The notes beneath the pieces were generated by a model. The model was not told where the DNA came from, searched no databases, and saw only the letters and a program-made list of their open reading frames with translations. Shown here piece after piece: positions 11,031-20,498 of a stretch of DNA of 64,000 nucleotides. The stretch spans positions 1 through 64,000 of the forward strand of contig NC_014313.1 in NCBI RefSeq assembly GCF_000143145.1, in the 5' to 3' direction. Each line of letters begins with the position of its first letter. The stretch's first letter is position 1. This DNA comes from Hyphomicrobium denitrificans ATCC 51888 (GTDB lineage: Bacteria; Pseudomonadota; Alphaproteobacteria; Rhizobiales; Hyphomicrobiaceae). The translations under genes and the position numbers were made by a program.

Positions 11031-13448
11031 TTGCTTAGGCGAAATCGTGCCGCGCCGGCTGCGCCATGCAACGGGCGCGGGTTTGAACGTTACCGATGGT
11101 TGGGTGCGGCGGTGTTGCGGGTCCTGATAGCGACGATCCGGTTTTGCGCGTGGGTCGTGGGCAAAGCGCTCGGCCTCGGCAAGACTCCTGCGCCGCCGAC
11201 GCTACCGGCTCCCTTTCAATCTGTTGCTCAGCAGGCGTTCGATTTCGGCGATGAACCGGTTCCGGCGCAGCCTTCGCCACCGCAGCAGCGGACGGCCTCA
11301 GGTTCGCTACTCGGACGGTTCAAGCTCAAATATCGCTTGGCGCTGAGCGTCGGGGTTGCGGCGACCGGCGGCATCATCCTGACGTTTGCCGCGATGATGG
11401 TCTATTACACCGTCGTTTTTCCCGATCCGCTTGCGCTGCGAAATAACGATCGCGCGCCGCTCATCCGGATTCTGGCGCGCGATGGAACGACCATCGCAGA
11501 ACGTGGTGCAGCGCACGAATATGTCCGGCTTGCGGATCTGCCGAAGCTCATTCCGGCGGCGGTCGTCGCGACCGAGGACCGGCGCTTTTTCGATCATTAC
11601 GGCGTCGATCCGTTTGGCATGTTCCGGGCGATGTTCGCGAACCTCCGCGCCGGGCGTTTCGCGCAAGGCGGCTCGACGCTGACACAGCAGCTCGCGAAGA
11701 ACCTGTTTCTGACGCAGGAGCGAACGCTGACGCGCAAAATTGCCGAGCTTGGGCTGGCGCTGTGGCTCGAAGTCAGGCTCACGAAGGAGGAGATCCTCGA
11801 GCTTTATCTCAACCAATGCTACTTCGGCGCGGGCGCCTATGGCGTCGGCTCGGCAAGCGAGCGGTATTTCGGCAAACCGGCGCGCAGCCTCAATCTGGCG
11901 GAAGCCGCGGTCATCGCCGGACTTCTCAAGGCGCCGTCGAAATATTCGCCGGCGACGAACCCTGATGCTGCACGTGAACGCGGCCGCGTCGTCGTTTCCC
12001 TGATGCGCGACGCAGGTTTCATTTCGCCCGAGCAAGAAAAGCTCGTGCTGGCGCAGCCGGTTGTCTTTGCTGATCCGAAAACGACCGCCGTTGCGCCCGA
12101 CACCGGATATGTCGTCGATTATATTCTGGATCAGATGCCGCCGATTTCGCAGACCGCGAGCGGCGAGGTCATCGTGCAGACGACGCTCGACCGGGACTTG
12201 CAGCGCAGCGCGCAAAAGATCGTCAAGGATACTCTAGCGCGGAAGGGCGCGGCGTTCGGGGCAAGTCAGGCGGCGCTTGTCGTGCTCGACAAGGAGGGCG
12301 GCATTCGCGCGCTCGTCGGCGGACGCGACTACGCGGAAAGCCAGTTCGACCGTGCGGTGAAGGCGAAGCGCCAACCGGGTTCTGCGTTTAAGCCGTTCGT
12401 CTATCTCGCGGCGCTCGATCGCGGCATGACGCCGGATAGCGTGATGTTCGACGCGCCGGTGACGATCGGCGACTGGTCGCCGAAGAACGACAACAACAAG
12501 TATGCCGGAGAAATCACGCTTCGGCAGGCGCTGGCGCAGTCGGTCAACACGGTTGCCGTGCGTCTCAATCAGGATGTCGGTGAGGGACGGACGATCGCGG
12601 TGGCGCGACGGCTCGGCATCAGGTCCGATCTGCACGAAGGTCCGTCGCTGGCGCTCGGGACGTCGGAAGTCTCGCTGCTCGAGATGTCGGGCGCCTATGC
12701 CGTATTCTCGAACGGCGGCGAAGCGGTCGAGCCGCATATCATTTCGCAGGTTCGCATCGGAAATGGATCGCCGGTCTATGTCAGTCCGCCGCCGCGCACC
12801 GATCGCGTCGCGAGCCTCGATGAGATCGGCGCGCTGAACGATATGCTGAACGCAGTTGTCGTCAGCGGCACCGGGCGACGCGCGGCGCTGCCGGATCGCC
12901 CTGCCGCGGGTAAGACAGGCACGACGCAGGATTTCCGCGATGCCTGGTTCATCGGCTACACCAGCCAGCTGACGGCGGGCGTTTGGGTCGGCAACGACAA
13001 CGGCAAGCCGATGATCCGCACGACGGGCGGCAGCTTGCCGGCGGAAATCTGGAACCAGATCATGCGCGTTGCGCATCAAGGCCTGCCGTCCGCGCCGCTG
13101 CCCGGCACGGTCGTCAGCAGACCCGAGCCCGAAGACGCGATCTTGCCGGTGGATGAGGCCGCGCACGTTTCAAAAGCGCCGAGCGCGCCGCGTGTCGTTC
13201 AATATCATGAAGCTCTGCCGTCGGCGGCGCGCGATGCTGCTCATCAAAGGACAACGCCGCCAAGGGTGGCGGAGAAGGCAGCGGACATTCAGCCGCCGTC
13301 GCAGTCGCATCCGACGAGCAATATCGACGACGATTTCATCGCGCGTGCGCTTGCCGATGAACTGGAGCAACAGCGGGATGCGATGCCGGAACAGGAGCCT
13401 GTCGAGGCGCGTCCGGGCGTTGCGGCATTCGCAATCGGCGCTCGCTAG
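11031..13448 (+). CDS. mrcA: Penicillin-binding protein 1A (class A, bifunctional)
   Basis: Synthesises and cross-links peptidoglycan at the outer face of the inner membrane. After a cytoplasmic N-terminus and one membrane anchor (LSVGVAATGGIILTFAAMMV, about residues 100-125), the glycosyltransferase-51 domain shows EDRRFFDHYGVD (catalytic Glu near 181) and GGSTLTQQLAKNL. The transpeptidase domain has the SxxK Ser in GSAFKPF near 451, SVN near 503 and KTGTT near 627. The C-terminus is a low-complexity tail. The TTG start at 11031 is the most distal and is uncertain; a GTG about 30 codons in is possible. The alternative name is ponA. Confidence 0.94.
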   Translation: MLRRNRAAPAAPCNGRGFERYRWLGAAVLRVLIATIRFCAWVVGKALGLGKTPAPPTLPAPFQSVAQQAFDFGDEPVPAQPSPPQQRTASGSLLGRFKLKYRLALSVGVAATGGIILTFAAMMVYYTVVFPDPLALRNNDRAPLIRILARDGTTIAERGAAHEYVRLADLPKLIPAAVVATEDRRFFDHYGVDPFGMFRAMFANLRAGRFAQGGSTLTQQLAKNLFLTQERTLTRKIAELGLALWLEVRLTKEEILELYLNQCYFGAGAYGVGSASERYFGKPARSLNLAEAAVIAGLLKAPSKYSPATNPDAARERGRVVVSLMRDAGFISPEQEKLVLAQPVVFADPKTTAVAPDTGYVVDYILDQMPPISQTASGEVIVQTTLDRDLQRSAQKIVKDTLARKGAAFGASQAALVVLDKEGGIRALVGGRDYAESQFDRAVKAKRQPGSAFKPFVYLAALDRGMTPDSVMFDAPVTIGDWSPKNDNNKYAGEITLRQALAQSVNTVAVRLNQDVGEGRTIAVARRLGIRSDLHEGPSLALGTSEVSLLEMSGAYAVFSNGGEAVEPHIISQVRIGNGSPVYVSPPPRTDRVASLDEIGALNDMLNAVVVSGTGRRAALPDRPAAGKTGTTQDFRDAWFIGYTSQLTAGVWVGNDNGKPMIRTTGGSLPAEIWNQIMRVAHQGLPSAPLPGTVVSRPEPEDAILPVDEAAHVSKAPSAPRVVQYHEALPSAARDAAHQRTTPPRVAEKAADIQPPSQSHPTSNIDDDFIARALADELEQQRDAMPEQEPVEARPGVAAFAIGAR

Positions 13449-13460
13449 AGACTGCCCGGA

Positions 13461-14309
13461 CTAGTGGTTGCGGCCGTGATCCGGGCCGTACCGGTGCAGA
13501 TCAGGTCCGCGCACCTGCAACCATTGCTTGGCGGCTTCGAACTCGGGGCGGATCTTTTTGACGAGCGCCCAGAACCGCGGGCCGTGGTTCATTTCCGCGA
13601 GATGCGCCACTTCGTGCGCGGCGACGTAGTCGAGAACGAAGGACGGGGCGAGGATCAGTCGCCAGGAAAACGACAGCGATCCAGTCGTCGAGCACGAGCC
13701 CCAGCGGCTGGTTTGATCGCGGATCGTGATCCGCTTTGCTTTCAGCGACAAACGTGCGGCGTGCTCGGCGACGCTCTTTTCGAGGTCGCTTTTCGCCTGA
13801 TCGAACAGCCAGCGCGTCAGCCGCGCTGCCGCGAGGTCTTTCGGACCGGGAACGAGAATTGTCGGATGACTGCGCGCATCGCATTCAACCGAGATGATCC
13901 GCGTGCGTGCGGCGCCCGTGAACGCGATCCGATGAGCTTCGCCGCGCAACGGCATCGCCACTTCATCTTCGAACGGAATGTGGTTTGGAAGGCTGTCGAG
14001 GCGCGCGCGAACCCAGTCGATGTGACGGTTAAGGAATGTGCCCGCTTCGTCGAGATCGCACTGCAAAGGCAGCGTGACGATTACGGCGCGGCGCGTGCGG
14101 CTGACCCGCAGCGTGAGACGCCGCGCGCTTGGATGACGGCGCACTTCGAGTTGCGCGCCGATGTCTTCAAGACGTACAGCGCGTGACTGAGAAGACAACT
14201 CGGCAACGTGCCGTTTATTCTTGATCCCCAAGCGTCCTGGCCCCCAAAGCTGACGCGCATCATGTCGATGCAGCGAGTACGGCACGCGTGTGCCGGACCA
14301 ATGCAGCAC
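13461..14309 (-). CDS. YgjP/SprT-type M48-like metallopeptidase
   Basis: WLM-type zinc peptidase family (YgjP, DUF45). The gluzincin motif HEVAH lies near residue 231 and is followed by the usual NHGPRFWALV block containing the third-ligand region, preceded by TSRWGSCSTTGSLSFSWRL, the strongest family hallmark. The N-terminal part (LEVRRHPSARRLTLRV) is also typical. The first roughly 35 residues from the GTG at 14309 do not look like the family, so the true start may be a TTG some 25-40 codons downstream. It runs convergently to PBP1A with 12 bp between stops. The cellular substrate is unknown. Confidence 0.85.
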   Translation of the reverse strand: MLHWSGTRVPYSLHRHDARQLWGPGRLGIKNKRHVAELSSQSRAVRLEDIGAQLEVRRHPSARRLTLRVSRTRRAVIVTLPLQCDLDEAGTFLNRHIDWVRARLDSLPNHIPFEDEVAMPLRGEAHRIAFTGAARTRIISVECDARSHPTILVPGPKDLAAARLTRWLFDQAKSDLEKSVAEHAARLSLKAKRITIRDQTSRWGSCSTTGSLSFSWRLILAPSFVLDYVAAHEVAHLAEMNHGPRFWALVKKIRPEFEAAKQWLQVRGPDLHRYGPDHGRNH

Positions 14310-14418
14310 GAAAATGACCTATCAAGGTTCGCGTCGCTGCTCCAGCGGCAACGTCATAGACGGGATGCGGTTAGTGGATGTGTGGCGTTGAGGTCTCAGC
14401 ATCGATTCGCCGCGTCAG

Positions 14419-15027
14419 CTATCCCAATGCCTTACCGATCGACGACGCAAGCTGCGCTGGATCATTTGTGATCGGAATGGGTGCGAGAAACGCACCGTCC
14501 TTGCCCATCAGATAGAAGAACGCGGAATGATCGACGCTGTAGTTGTTCGGATTCTTTTCGTCAGGGACCTTCTGATAGAAGACGCGATAAGCTTTCGCAG
14601 TCGCGGCGATCTCGCTTGCGCTTCCCGTTAATCCGACGAGACGTGGACTGAAGTTCTTGATGTACTCGCCCATCTTTTCCGGCGTGTCGCGTTCGGGGTC
14701 CAGCGTGATGAACAAAGGTACGACGTCGTCAGCTTTTTTTCCGAGCTGATCGAGTGCTGCCGCCATTACCTGCAGGCCGGCGGGACAAATGTCGGGGCAA
14801 TTGGTGAAGCCGAAGAAAACAAGCATCTCCTTGCCGCGGAAGTCCTGATCGGTCACGCGTTTGCCGGTCTGATCGATCAGACTGAACGGACCGCCGACCA
14901 GTGGTTTGCCGGAAACGGCGGCCGTGCGTGCGCTGTCCTGGCTGTCGGTCGAACGCAGGGCCAATGCGCCGAATGCGGCGCCTAAAACTAGTCCGCCCAG
15001 GGCCAAGCCAACCATTGCACGGTTCAT
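14419..15027 (-). CDS. SCO1/SenC family copper chaperone
   Basis: Membrane-anchored periplasmic protein of the Sco family, which delivers copper to the CuA site of cytochrome oxidase or acts as a thiol oxidoreductase. It has an N-terminal membrane anchor (residues 5-25), a thioredoxin-like fold, the copper-binding CPDIC motif (Cys77, Cys81) and the third ligand His near residue 167 in VDHSAFF. At 202 residues it has the usual length. It is divergent from regB; this sco-regB-regA arrangement is common in alphaproteobacteria and fits redox control of respiration. Confidence 0.93.
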   Translation of the reverse strand: MNRAMVGLALGGLVLGAAFGALALRSTDSQDSARTAAVSGKPLVGGPFSLIDQTGKRVTDQDFRGKEMLVFFGFTNCPDICPAGLQVMAAALDQLGKKADDVVPLFITLDPERDTPEKMGEYIKNFSPRLVGLTGSASEIAATAKAYRVFYQKVPDEKNPNNYSVDHSAFFYLMGKDGAFLAPIPITNDPAQLASSIGKALG

Positions 15028-15161
15028 CTGCTTGAAGTCTCCGTTATGCTTTGAGTAGATAAAGCGGCTGCACGCCCCTCATGTCGGTCTTTATGGACCG
15101 CCATGCAAGCCCATCACGCGTGGTTTGCAGTTACCACAATCAACCGTTGGATTTCAGGACC

Positions 15162-16565
15162 ATGAGCACGCCGGCAGAAAGCAAACCCGCAGTCGCGCCG
15201 GTCTTGAAGGGCATCGTGAACGTTCGCGAAAGCCAGCTTCGGCTCGTCACCAGTGTGCGGTTGCGATGGATGGCCGTGCTCGGGCAGCTCGCTGCCGTGG
15301 CGTTGATCAAGCTTTACTACGGCTTTCCGTTCAACATCGGAAACTGCCTGATCCTGATTGCCATGTCGGCGTGGCTTAATGTCTTCCTGTCGATCCGCTA
15401 TCCGGCGCGCTATCGCCTGAGCACGAGCCTCGCGTTCGGGCTGCTCGTCTACGACGTGCTGCAGCTTGCGGGCCTTCTTTATTTTACCGGCGGCATTCAG
15501 AACCCGTTTTCGGTGCTGCTCGTCGCGCCGGTGACGGTCGCTGCCGCAACGCAACCGATGCGCTACACATTCATTCTCGGCGCCATCGTAATCGCCGTTG
15601 GCGGTGTGCTCATATCATTTCACGATCCGCTGCCATGGTATGAGGGTTTACGCTTCGAGCTGCCGCGCGACTACAAGGTCGGCTCGCTGACGGCGTTGGT
15701 CGCATCCATGATTTTCATGGCGTTTTATACGTGGCGACTGAACAAGGAAGCGCGGCAAATGTCGGCCGCGCTGGCGGCGACAGACTTGGTGCTGGCGAGC
15801 GAGCAGCGATTGCACGCGCTCGATGGTCTTGCCGCGGCGGCGGCGCATGAACTCGGCACGCCGCTATCGACGATCACGCTGGTTGCGAAAGAACTCGAGC
15901 ACGAACTCGGTCCTGAGAGCCGCTTTCGCGAGGATCTGCAGCTGCTTCACAGCCAGGCGAAACGCTGCCGCGAGATTTTGCAGAAGCTGACGCGTAAGCC
16001 CGGCGAGCAGGACCCGATGCACGCCAGCATCACGACGGTCGAACTTCTGGAAGAGGCGTCGGCGGCGCATCGCGCATCGGGCAAGCGCATCATCATCTCG
16101 GCGCATCCGCTTCCGGGACTCGAGGAGGCCGCGCGCGAGGAGCCCATCGGCTACCGCCGTCCGGGTGTCATCTATGGGCTCGGCAATCTCATTGAAAATG
16201 CGGTGAGCTTCGCGGCCTCAGAAGTGCATCTCTCGGCGCGCTGGAACGCAACACAAGTGGTCGTTACGATCATCGACGATGGCCAGGGCTTCAAGCCGGA
16301 GATGATGGATACGATCGGCGAGCCGTACGTCACCTCGCGCCGCTATGAAGACAAGGGCGACAAAGGTCATTCGGGGTTGGGGCTGGGGCTCTTCATCGCC
16401 AAGACGCTGCTCGAGCGGTCCGGCGCAACCGTAACCTTTTCCAACCAACCGCCACCACGGACGGGTGCCATCATCCAGATCGCGTGGCCACGAAGCGCTT
16501 TCGAGCTTCCTCAGGGCACGTTCGACTGGCCCGGAGCACGCGCGCGAAAGGCCAACACGGTTTAA
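15162..16565 (+). CDS. regB: RegB/PrrB/ActS-type redox sensor histidine kinase
   Basis: Membrane sensor kinase that reports redox state (quinone pool, oxygen) to RegA. It has about six membrane segments in the first ~190 residues, including the conserved quinone-site block GGIQNPFSVLL. The H-box AAAAHELGTPL has the phospho-acceptor His near residue 229, and the ATPase domain has N-box NLIENAVSFA and G-box GHSGLGLGLFIAKTLLERS. I do not see the redox-active Cys that follows the H-box in RegB proteins: the stretch after it reads ELEHELGPESRFRED. ATG at 15162 (467 aa) is preferred because CAGGA precedes it; an upstream ATG at 15081 lacks a ribosome binding site. Confidence 0.93.
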   Translation: MSTPAESKPAVAPVLKGIVNVRESQLRLVTSVRLRWMAVLGQLAAVALIKLYYGFPFNIGNCLILIAMSAWLNVFLSIRYPARYRLSTSLAFGLLVYDVLQLAGLLYFTGGIQNPFSVLLVAPVTVAAATQPMRYTFILGAIVIAVGGVLISFHDPLPWYEGLRFELPRDYKVGSLTALVASMIFMAFYTWRLNKEARQMSAALAATDLVLASEQRLHALDGLAAAAAHELGTPLSTITLVAKELEHELGPESRFREDLQLLHSQAKRCREILQKLTRKPGEQDPMHASITTVELLEEASAAHRASGKRIIISAHPLPGLEEAAREEPIGYRRPGVIYGLGNLIENAVSFAASEVHLSARWNATQVVVTIIDDGQGFKPEMMDTIGEPYVTSRRYEDKGDKGHSGLGLGLFIAKTLLERSGATVTFSNQPPPRTGAIIQIAWPRSAFELPQGTFDWPGARARKANTV

Positions 16566-16706
16566 TTTGGCTGTTGTGACGAAAGGAATCGGCCGGAATA
16601 GCCCGCTGGTAACCTTTCGGGCTCGATTTTCCCTGCGTAAGGGGTTGCGGCTGGAGTCCCGCCGTTGGAATATGCCAAAAGCGAACAAACATGCGGGTGA
16701 GCCCTG

Positions 16707-17288
16707 ATGCGGGAGGATAACGTGGTTACCGAGGATCTGTCATTCAAACAGGATGAGTTGCCGGCCGATCGGTCGCTGGTCATCGTGGACGACGATCGCG
16801 CCTTCCTGCAACGCCTCGCACGGGCGATGGAGCTTCGCGGGTTCGAAGTCCGCTTCGGGCATTCGGTTGCCGAGGGTGTCGACCTCATTCGCGAGAAGCC
16901 GCCAGCGTTCGCCGTCGTCGACATGCGTCTCGAAGATGGCTCGGGCCTCGACGTCATCGCCGAACTCGCACGGCTGAAGCCCGACTCTCGCGCCATCGTG
17001 CTGACGGGCTACGGCAATATCGCAACCGCGGTTACGGCGGTGAAGCTCGGTGCGGTCGACTATCTGGCGAAGCCTGCCGATGCCGATGATGTCACCGACG
17101 CGCTGCTGGCTCCGAGCGACTCGAAGGCGCCGCCGCCGGAAAATCCGATGTCGGCCGACCGCGTGCGGTGGGAGCACATTCAGCGCGTGTATGAACTGTG
17201 CAACCGCAATGTTTCGGAGACGGCGCGGCGGCTCAACATGCATCGCCGTACTCTGCAGCGCATTCTCGCGAAGCGCGCGCCGAAGTAA
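16707..17288 (+). CDS. regA: RegA/PrrA/ActR-type response regulator
   Basis: DNA-binding partner of RegB, a global regulator of respiration, photosynthesis or carbon metabolism in alphaproteobacteria. The receiver domain has the acidic pocket VDDD near residue 28, the phosphorylated Asp near 72 (VVDMRLEDGSG), the switch Thr in VLTGYGN and the conserved Lys in YLAKPAD. A short Pro-rich linker is followed by the highly conserved Fis-type helix-turn-helix NVSETARRLNMHRRTLQRIL. The 193-residue length is standard. It lies 141 bp after regB on the same strand. Confidence 0.96.
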   Translation: MREDNVVTEDLSFKQDELPADRSLVIVDDDRAFLQRLARAMELRGFEVRFGHSVAEGVDLIREKPPAFAVVDMRLEDGSGLDVIAELARLKPDSRAIVLTGYGNIATAVTAVKLGAVDYLAKPADADDVTDALLAPSDSKAPPPENPMSADRVRWEHIQRVYELCNRNVSETARRLNMHRRTLQRILAKRAPK

Positions 17289-17291
17289 TCG

Positions 17292-17311
17292 GCGGGCCGA
17301 CGTCGGCCTGC
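17292..17311. terminator. Palindrome between convergent regA and mmcB
   Basis: GCGGGCCGACGTCGGCCTGC is almost perfectly self-complementary and sits 4 bp after the regA stop and 12 bp before the mmcB stop. Without long T-tracts it is a candidate bidirectional transcription barrier rather than a textbook terminator. Confidence 0.4.
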
Positions 17312-17322
17312 TTGTCTGAGCT

Positions 17323-17829
17323 TCATTCCATTTTCACGCCGGGGTCGACCTGCGCGAGCAGGCGCATTGCCGCCGTGCGCGCGAACGACAGCGTCAATGC
17401 CTTGCGGCGCGCCGGACTGACGGGATGACTCGGCGGATCGCGCACCAGCTCTCCGCCATACGCGTCGGCGAGAATAAGCCCTGTGTCCGCGGGCAGAACT
17501 TCAACCGGAAAATCTGGCGCGACGGCGAAGAGCAGCGCGTCGCAATACTCGCGATACTCGTGCCACTTCTGATCGGCGTGGAAGTCGGCAATGCTCGACT
17601 TGATTTCAACGATCCAGGCTTTGCCGTCATGAGCCAATGCCAGGATGTCGGCGCGGCGACCATTTCCGAGCGAGACTTCGCTCAGGCTTTCAAAATTCAA
17701 CGATCGCAAAAGGCGCTGTGTGCCGCGCAAGATGGCGCGCGCGCGAGCATCGTCCCGAATTGATACGGCGGCGGACGCCGTCGCGATGTCCATCACAGTA
17801 TTCGTTGCGGAAGGAGGCGCGTCCGTCAT
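17323..17829 (-). CDS. mmcB: MmcB family DNA repair protein
   Basis: Small protein of the MmcB family, linked in Caulobacter to mitomycin C resistance. The fold is restriction-endonuclease-like: RRADILALAHDGKAWIVEIK shows the spaced Asp and ExK of a PD-(D/E)xK site, followed by SSIADFHADQKWHEYREYCD, a block conserved in the family. The 168-residue length is normal. ATG start at 17829. It is convergent with regA and divergent from the Lon-like gene. Assignment rests on these blocks; catalytic activity is inferred. Confidence 0.85.
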   Translation of the reverse strand: MTDAPPSATNTVMDIATASAAVSIRDDARARAILRGTQRLLRSLNFESLSEVSLGNGRRADILALAHDGKAWIVEIKSSIADFHADQKWHEYREYCDALLFAVAPDFPVEVLPADTGLILADAYGGELVRDPPSHPVSPARRKALTLSFARTAAMRLLAQVDPGVKME

Positions 17830-17930
17830 GGTGCCGCCATTATGGCGGTGCGACAGTCAGAGGCAAGCGATCGCGGACGGATTGTGATGTTCGCAGGTGT
17901 AGAGGCGTTGCCATCCTGGGGGACTTTGGC

Positions 17931-19652
17931 ATGGTTTTCTGGCGCAATCGATCGGCAAAGAAAGCCGATACGCCGGTCGTCGCTGAAGAACGCGCTGTAG
18001 AATCTGCCGCGCAAACTGATACCGCCAGCGCGCAAGCTTCTGAAACGCCGCCGCCGTCTCTGCCACAAACGAATGTCGTCACGCTCGTGACGTCCCGGCT
18101 TGCGGATCGATTAGCCGGTGTTGCGAGCACGGCTGGGCAGATCGAAGTTCAGGATACGAAATCCATCAAGCCGCCGCAGGTTCCAGCAGAGCCCGCGCCG
18201 ATCGCTCCCGCCTCACAGCCGCATGTCTTCGGGCAGAAACGTGCGGTCGCAAAAATTCGCGCCGCGCTCAATGCGAAGCCCGGCGAGCATCTGCTCGTTC
18301 TTGGAGAACCCGGCACCGGACGTCTTGCGCTTGCGGAAGAGCTTGCCGCCGACACGGCGCGCAACGCTGCCGACGATTGGATTTACGTGGTCGAACGGCA
18401 CACGCCGACGCGTGCGAAGGCCTTCGCCATTCCGCATGGTAAGGCTGCGGAGCTTGTGCGCGATCTTCGCGCGGCAATCGACAAGGCAACGGTCGCGTTT
18501 GAACGGCACGCCAAGAGTGACGAGCATCGGATCAGTCTCGATCTGTTGGAAGAAGAAATTCGCTATCTCGGCGACAAGGCCGTCGATGAAGTGCGGCGGC
18601 GTGCGGAATCGCAGAACATTGCCGTCGTCAAATCTCTGGACGGTTACGTGCTGGCGCCGATGCACGAAGGCCGCGTCGTGCGATCGGATGTTTTTCGCGC
18701 GTTGCCGGAAGCGTTGAAGCGCAACGTGGAGGCCAAGATCACGACGCTGGAAAGCGAGTTGCAGTCGATCGTCGCGACGCTGCCGAATGTCGAGTTCGAG
18801 GCCAGCGAGAAGTATGAGGCGCTGGTCCGGCAGACGGCTTTGCGCGCGATCCGGCCGAGCCTTGTCGCGCTCAAGCGGGCGCATGAGGACGATCAGTCGA
18901 TCGTTGCCGCGATCGATGCCGTCGAGGATGCCTTCGTGGCGTCGTCGACATCGGGCGGAGCGGGGCAGCATGCCGCCATGCCGCTCAATCTCGCGGGCGA
19001 AGATGGCGACGAAGTTCGCAAGGTCGTGACGGTGCGCCATGTGTCGCCCGTCGATCTTCTCGGCGAAATCGGCCGCGATGCGCTGGGGCGTCCGGCACAC
19101 GTGCCGGGGCAACTGGCTCGCGCCGGGTCCGGATTTGTGATCATCGAGGCCTGGCGGCTCGCAGCCGATCCGAAGGCATGGTCGGCGTTGAGCGCCGCGC
19201 TCGCGTCGCGCGAAATCACGCCGCTGAGCGGGGCGGGCCTGTCGATCAAGGCGGATCCGGTGCCGCTTGCCGCAACGATCATTCTGATCGCGGACGAGCA
19301 GTCGTGGTCGAAACTCGAAGCCATCGAGCCCGGGATCGCGCGGCATTTCCCGCACGTCGCCAAGCTCAGTGCGGCGGTGCCGCTTGCCGATATGCCGGAG
19401 ACAGAATTTTCGATGGGGGCGGCGCGGCTGGCTTCCAACAACGCATTGCGTCCGCTGGCGCAGAGCGTCGCGCCGATCATCTACAAGGATGCGGTCCGGC
19501 GCGGCGGCGGCCGCGTTTCGCTTTCGTGCACGGCGCTTCTGCATCTGCTCAAGGATGCCGATGCAGTCGCTGGAACGCGCGATGCCGCGCAGATCAGAGC
19601 GTCCGACGTTACCGAGGCTCTGGCACATCGCGCCGACGGTGAAACCCCATGA
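17931..19652 (+). CDS. Lon-related (AAA_32-type) ATPase lacking the protease domain
   Basis: A 573-residue protein resembling the ATPase portion of LonB/YcbZ-type Lon-related proteases. Visible are a P-loop-like VLGEPGTGRLALAEE near residue 125, in which the usual Lys is Arg, a variant I recall in this family. A long helical insert (residues ~160-350) is followed by a GSGFVIIEAWRLAADPKAW block like the LonB segment that follows Walker B, then a helical lid. The chain stops where the S16 Ser-Lys protease domain should begin, so proteolysis is not expected. ATG at 17931 is preceded by GGGGGAC. The stop overlaps the next gene (ATGA), indicating translational coupling. Confidence 0.65.
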   Translation: MVFWRNRSAKKADTPVVAEERAVESAAQTDTASAQASETPPPSLPQTNVVTLVTSRLADRLAGVASTAGQIEVQDTKSIKPPQVPAEPAPIAPASQPHVFGQKRAVAKIRAALNAKPGEHLLVLGEPGTGRLALAEELAADTARNAADDWIYVVERHTPTRAKAFAIPHGKAAELVRDLRAAIDKATVAFERHAKSDEHRISLDLLEEEIRYLGDKAVDEVRRRAESQNIAVVKSLDGYVLAPMHEGRVVRSDVFRALPEALKRNVEAKITTLESELQSIVATLPNVEFEASEKYEALVRQTALRAIRPSLVALKRAHEDDQSIVAAIDAVEDAFVASSTSGGAGQHAAMPLNLAGEDGDEVRKVVTVRHVSPVDLLGEIGRDALGRPAHVPGQLARAGSGFVIIEAWRLAADPKAWSALSAALASREITPLSGAGLSIKADPVPLAATIILIADEQSWSKLEAIEPGIARHFPHVAKLSAAVPLADMPETEFSMGAARLASNNALRPLAQSVAPIIYKDAVRRGGGRVSLSCTALLHLLKDADAVAGTRDAAQIRASDVTEALAHRADGETP

Positions 19653-20494
19653 TCACGCACGTGGCCGAAGCTTCGGAGCTCAGCGGCCGCGTCGTTCTCT
19701 GGCTCGATCCCGAGGCGCGCTGCACGCCCTCGGTCCTCGACGCGCCGTTGCGTTTAGCCCGTGCCTACGATGCCGAGATCGAGACGATCGTCGTCGATCA
19801 GCGGGCCGATGAAAGCGGTGACGTTCCGTTCCGGCGCATCGGCCATGTCGGCATTCCGGATATTCCGCCAGTAGCCTACCGCTTCCAGCTTCTGGCGCAG
19901 CGCTGCCGCCGCATCGTCGAAGATGCGGGCCGGACGCACAAAGTCAAAGTTCGTCATGCGCTGGCGCAGGGCGATGCCGTCGACCGCATTTCCGATATGT
20001 GCCTGATGCGCGGGCCCTGGAACATCGTGGCGCTGACCGGCACGCCGTCGGTCGGTGGACACTCCGTCATCAACGCGCTGCTCGCCAACGTCAGCGGCGC
20101 TACCGGCTTTCTTCTGTGCGGCGAAGCGCTGGCGAAGAGAAAAACGGGCGTCGTCGTCATCGTCGAGGACGGCGACCGGCTGCCGTCGATGCTGCGTGCA
20201 GCCGAGCGGCTATCGCAGCCCGGCGCCGTCATTCAGCTCGTCATTGGCGCGGAGACATCCGCAGAGCATGCCGAGATCGAGCATCAGGCACGGCTGCTGA
20301 CTGCGGATATGACCGCAGTTGCGTTCGCACCGATCGGGCCGACGTTCGGCGTGCCCGGCGCGATGACCGAGATCATCGCGCGCATGAAGCCGTCGTTCGT
20401 CGTTGCGCGGTTCGGCGGTACGGCATTCGCTGACGGACGGGAGCTTTCGCGCGCATCGGCGGCCATCCAGGCGCCGATCCTGCTGGTTCGATGA
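19649..20494 (+). CDS. Universal-stress-like protein coupled to the Lon-like ATPase
   Basis: A 281-residue protein of alternating alpha/beta character. Each half begins with a hydrophobic strand and a loop-helix (GRVVLWLDPEARCTPSVLDA and, near residue 165, KTGVVVIVEDGDRLPSML), a layout resembling tandem UspA domains, but I see no clear ATP-binding GxxG(S/T) motif. I therefore do not assign a function. Its start overlaps the stop of the preceding ATPase gene by 4 bp, so the two are probably made together. It is convergent with ppk2, with only 4 bp between stops. Confidence 0.55.
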   Translation: MITHVAEASELSGRVVLWLDPEARCTPSVLDAPLRLARAYDAEIETIVVDQRADESGDVPFRRIGHVGIPDIPPVAYRFQLLAQRCRRIVEDAGRTHKVKVRHALAQGDAVDRISDMCLMRGPWNIVALTGTPSVGGHSVINALLANVSGATGFLLCGEALAKRKTGVVVIVEDGDRLPSMLRAAERLSQPGAVIQLVIGAETSAEHAEIEHQARLLTADMTAVAFAPIGPTFGVPGAMTEIIARMKPSFVVARFGGTAFADGRELSRASAAIQAPILLVR

Positions 20495-20498
20495 TCGC

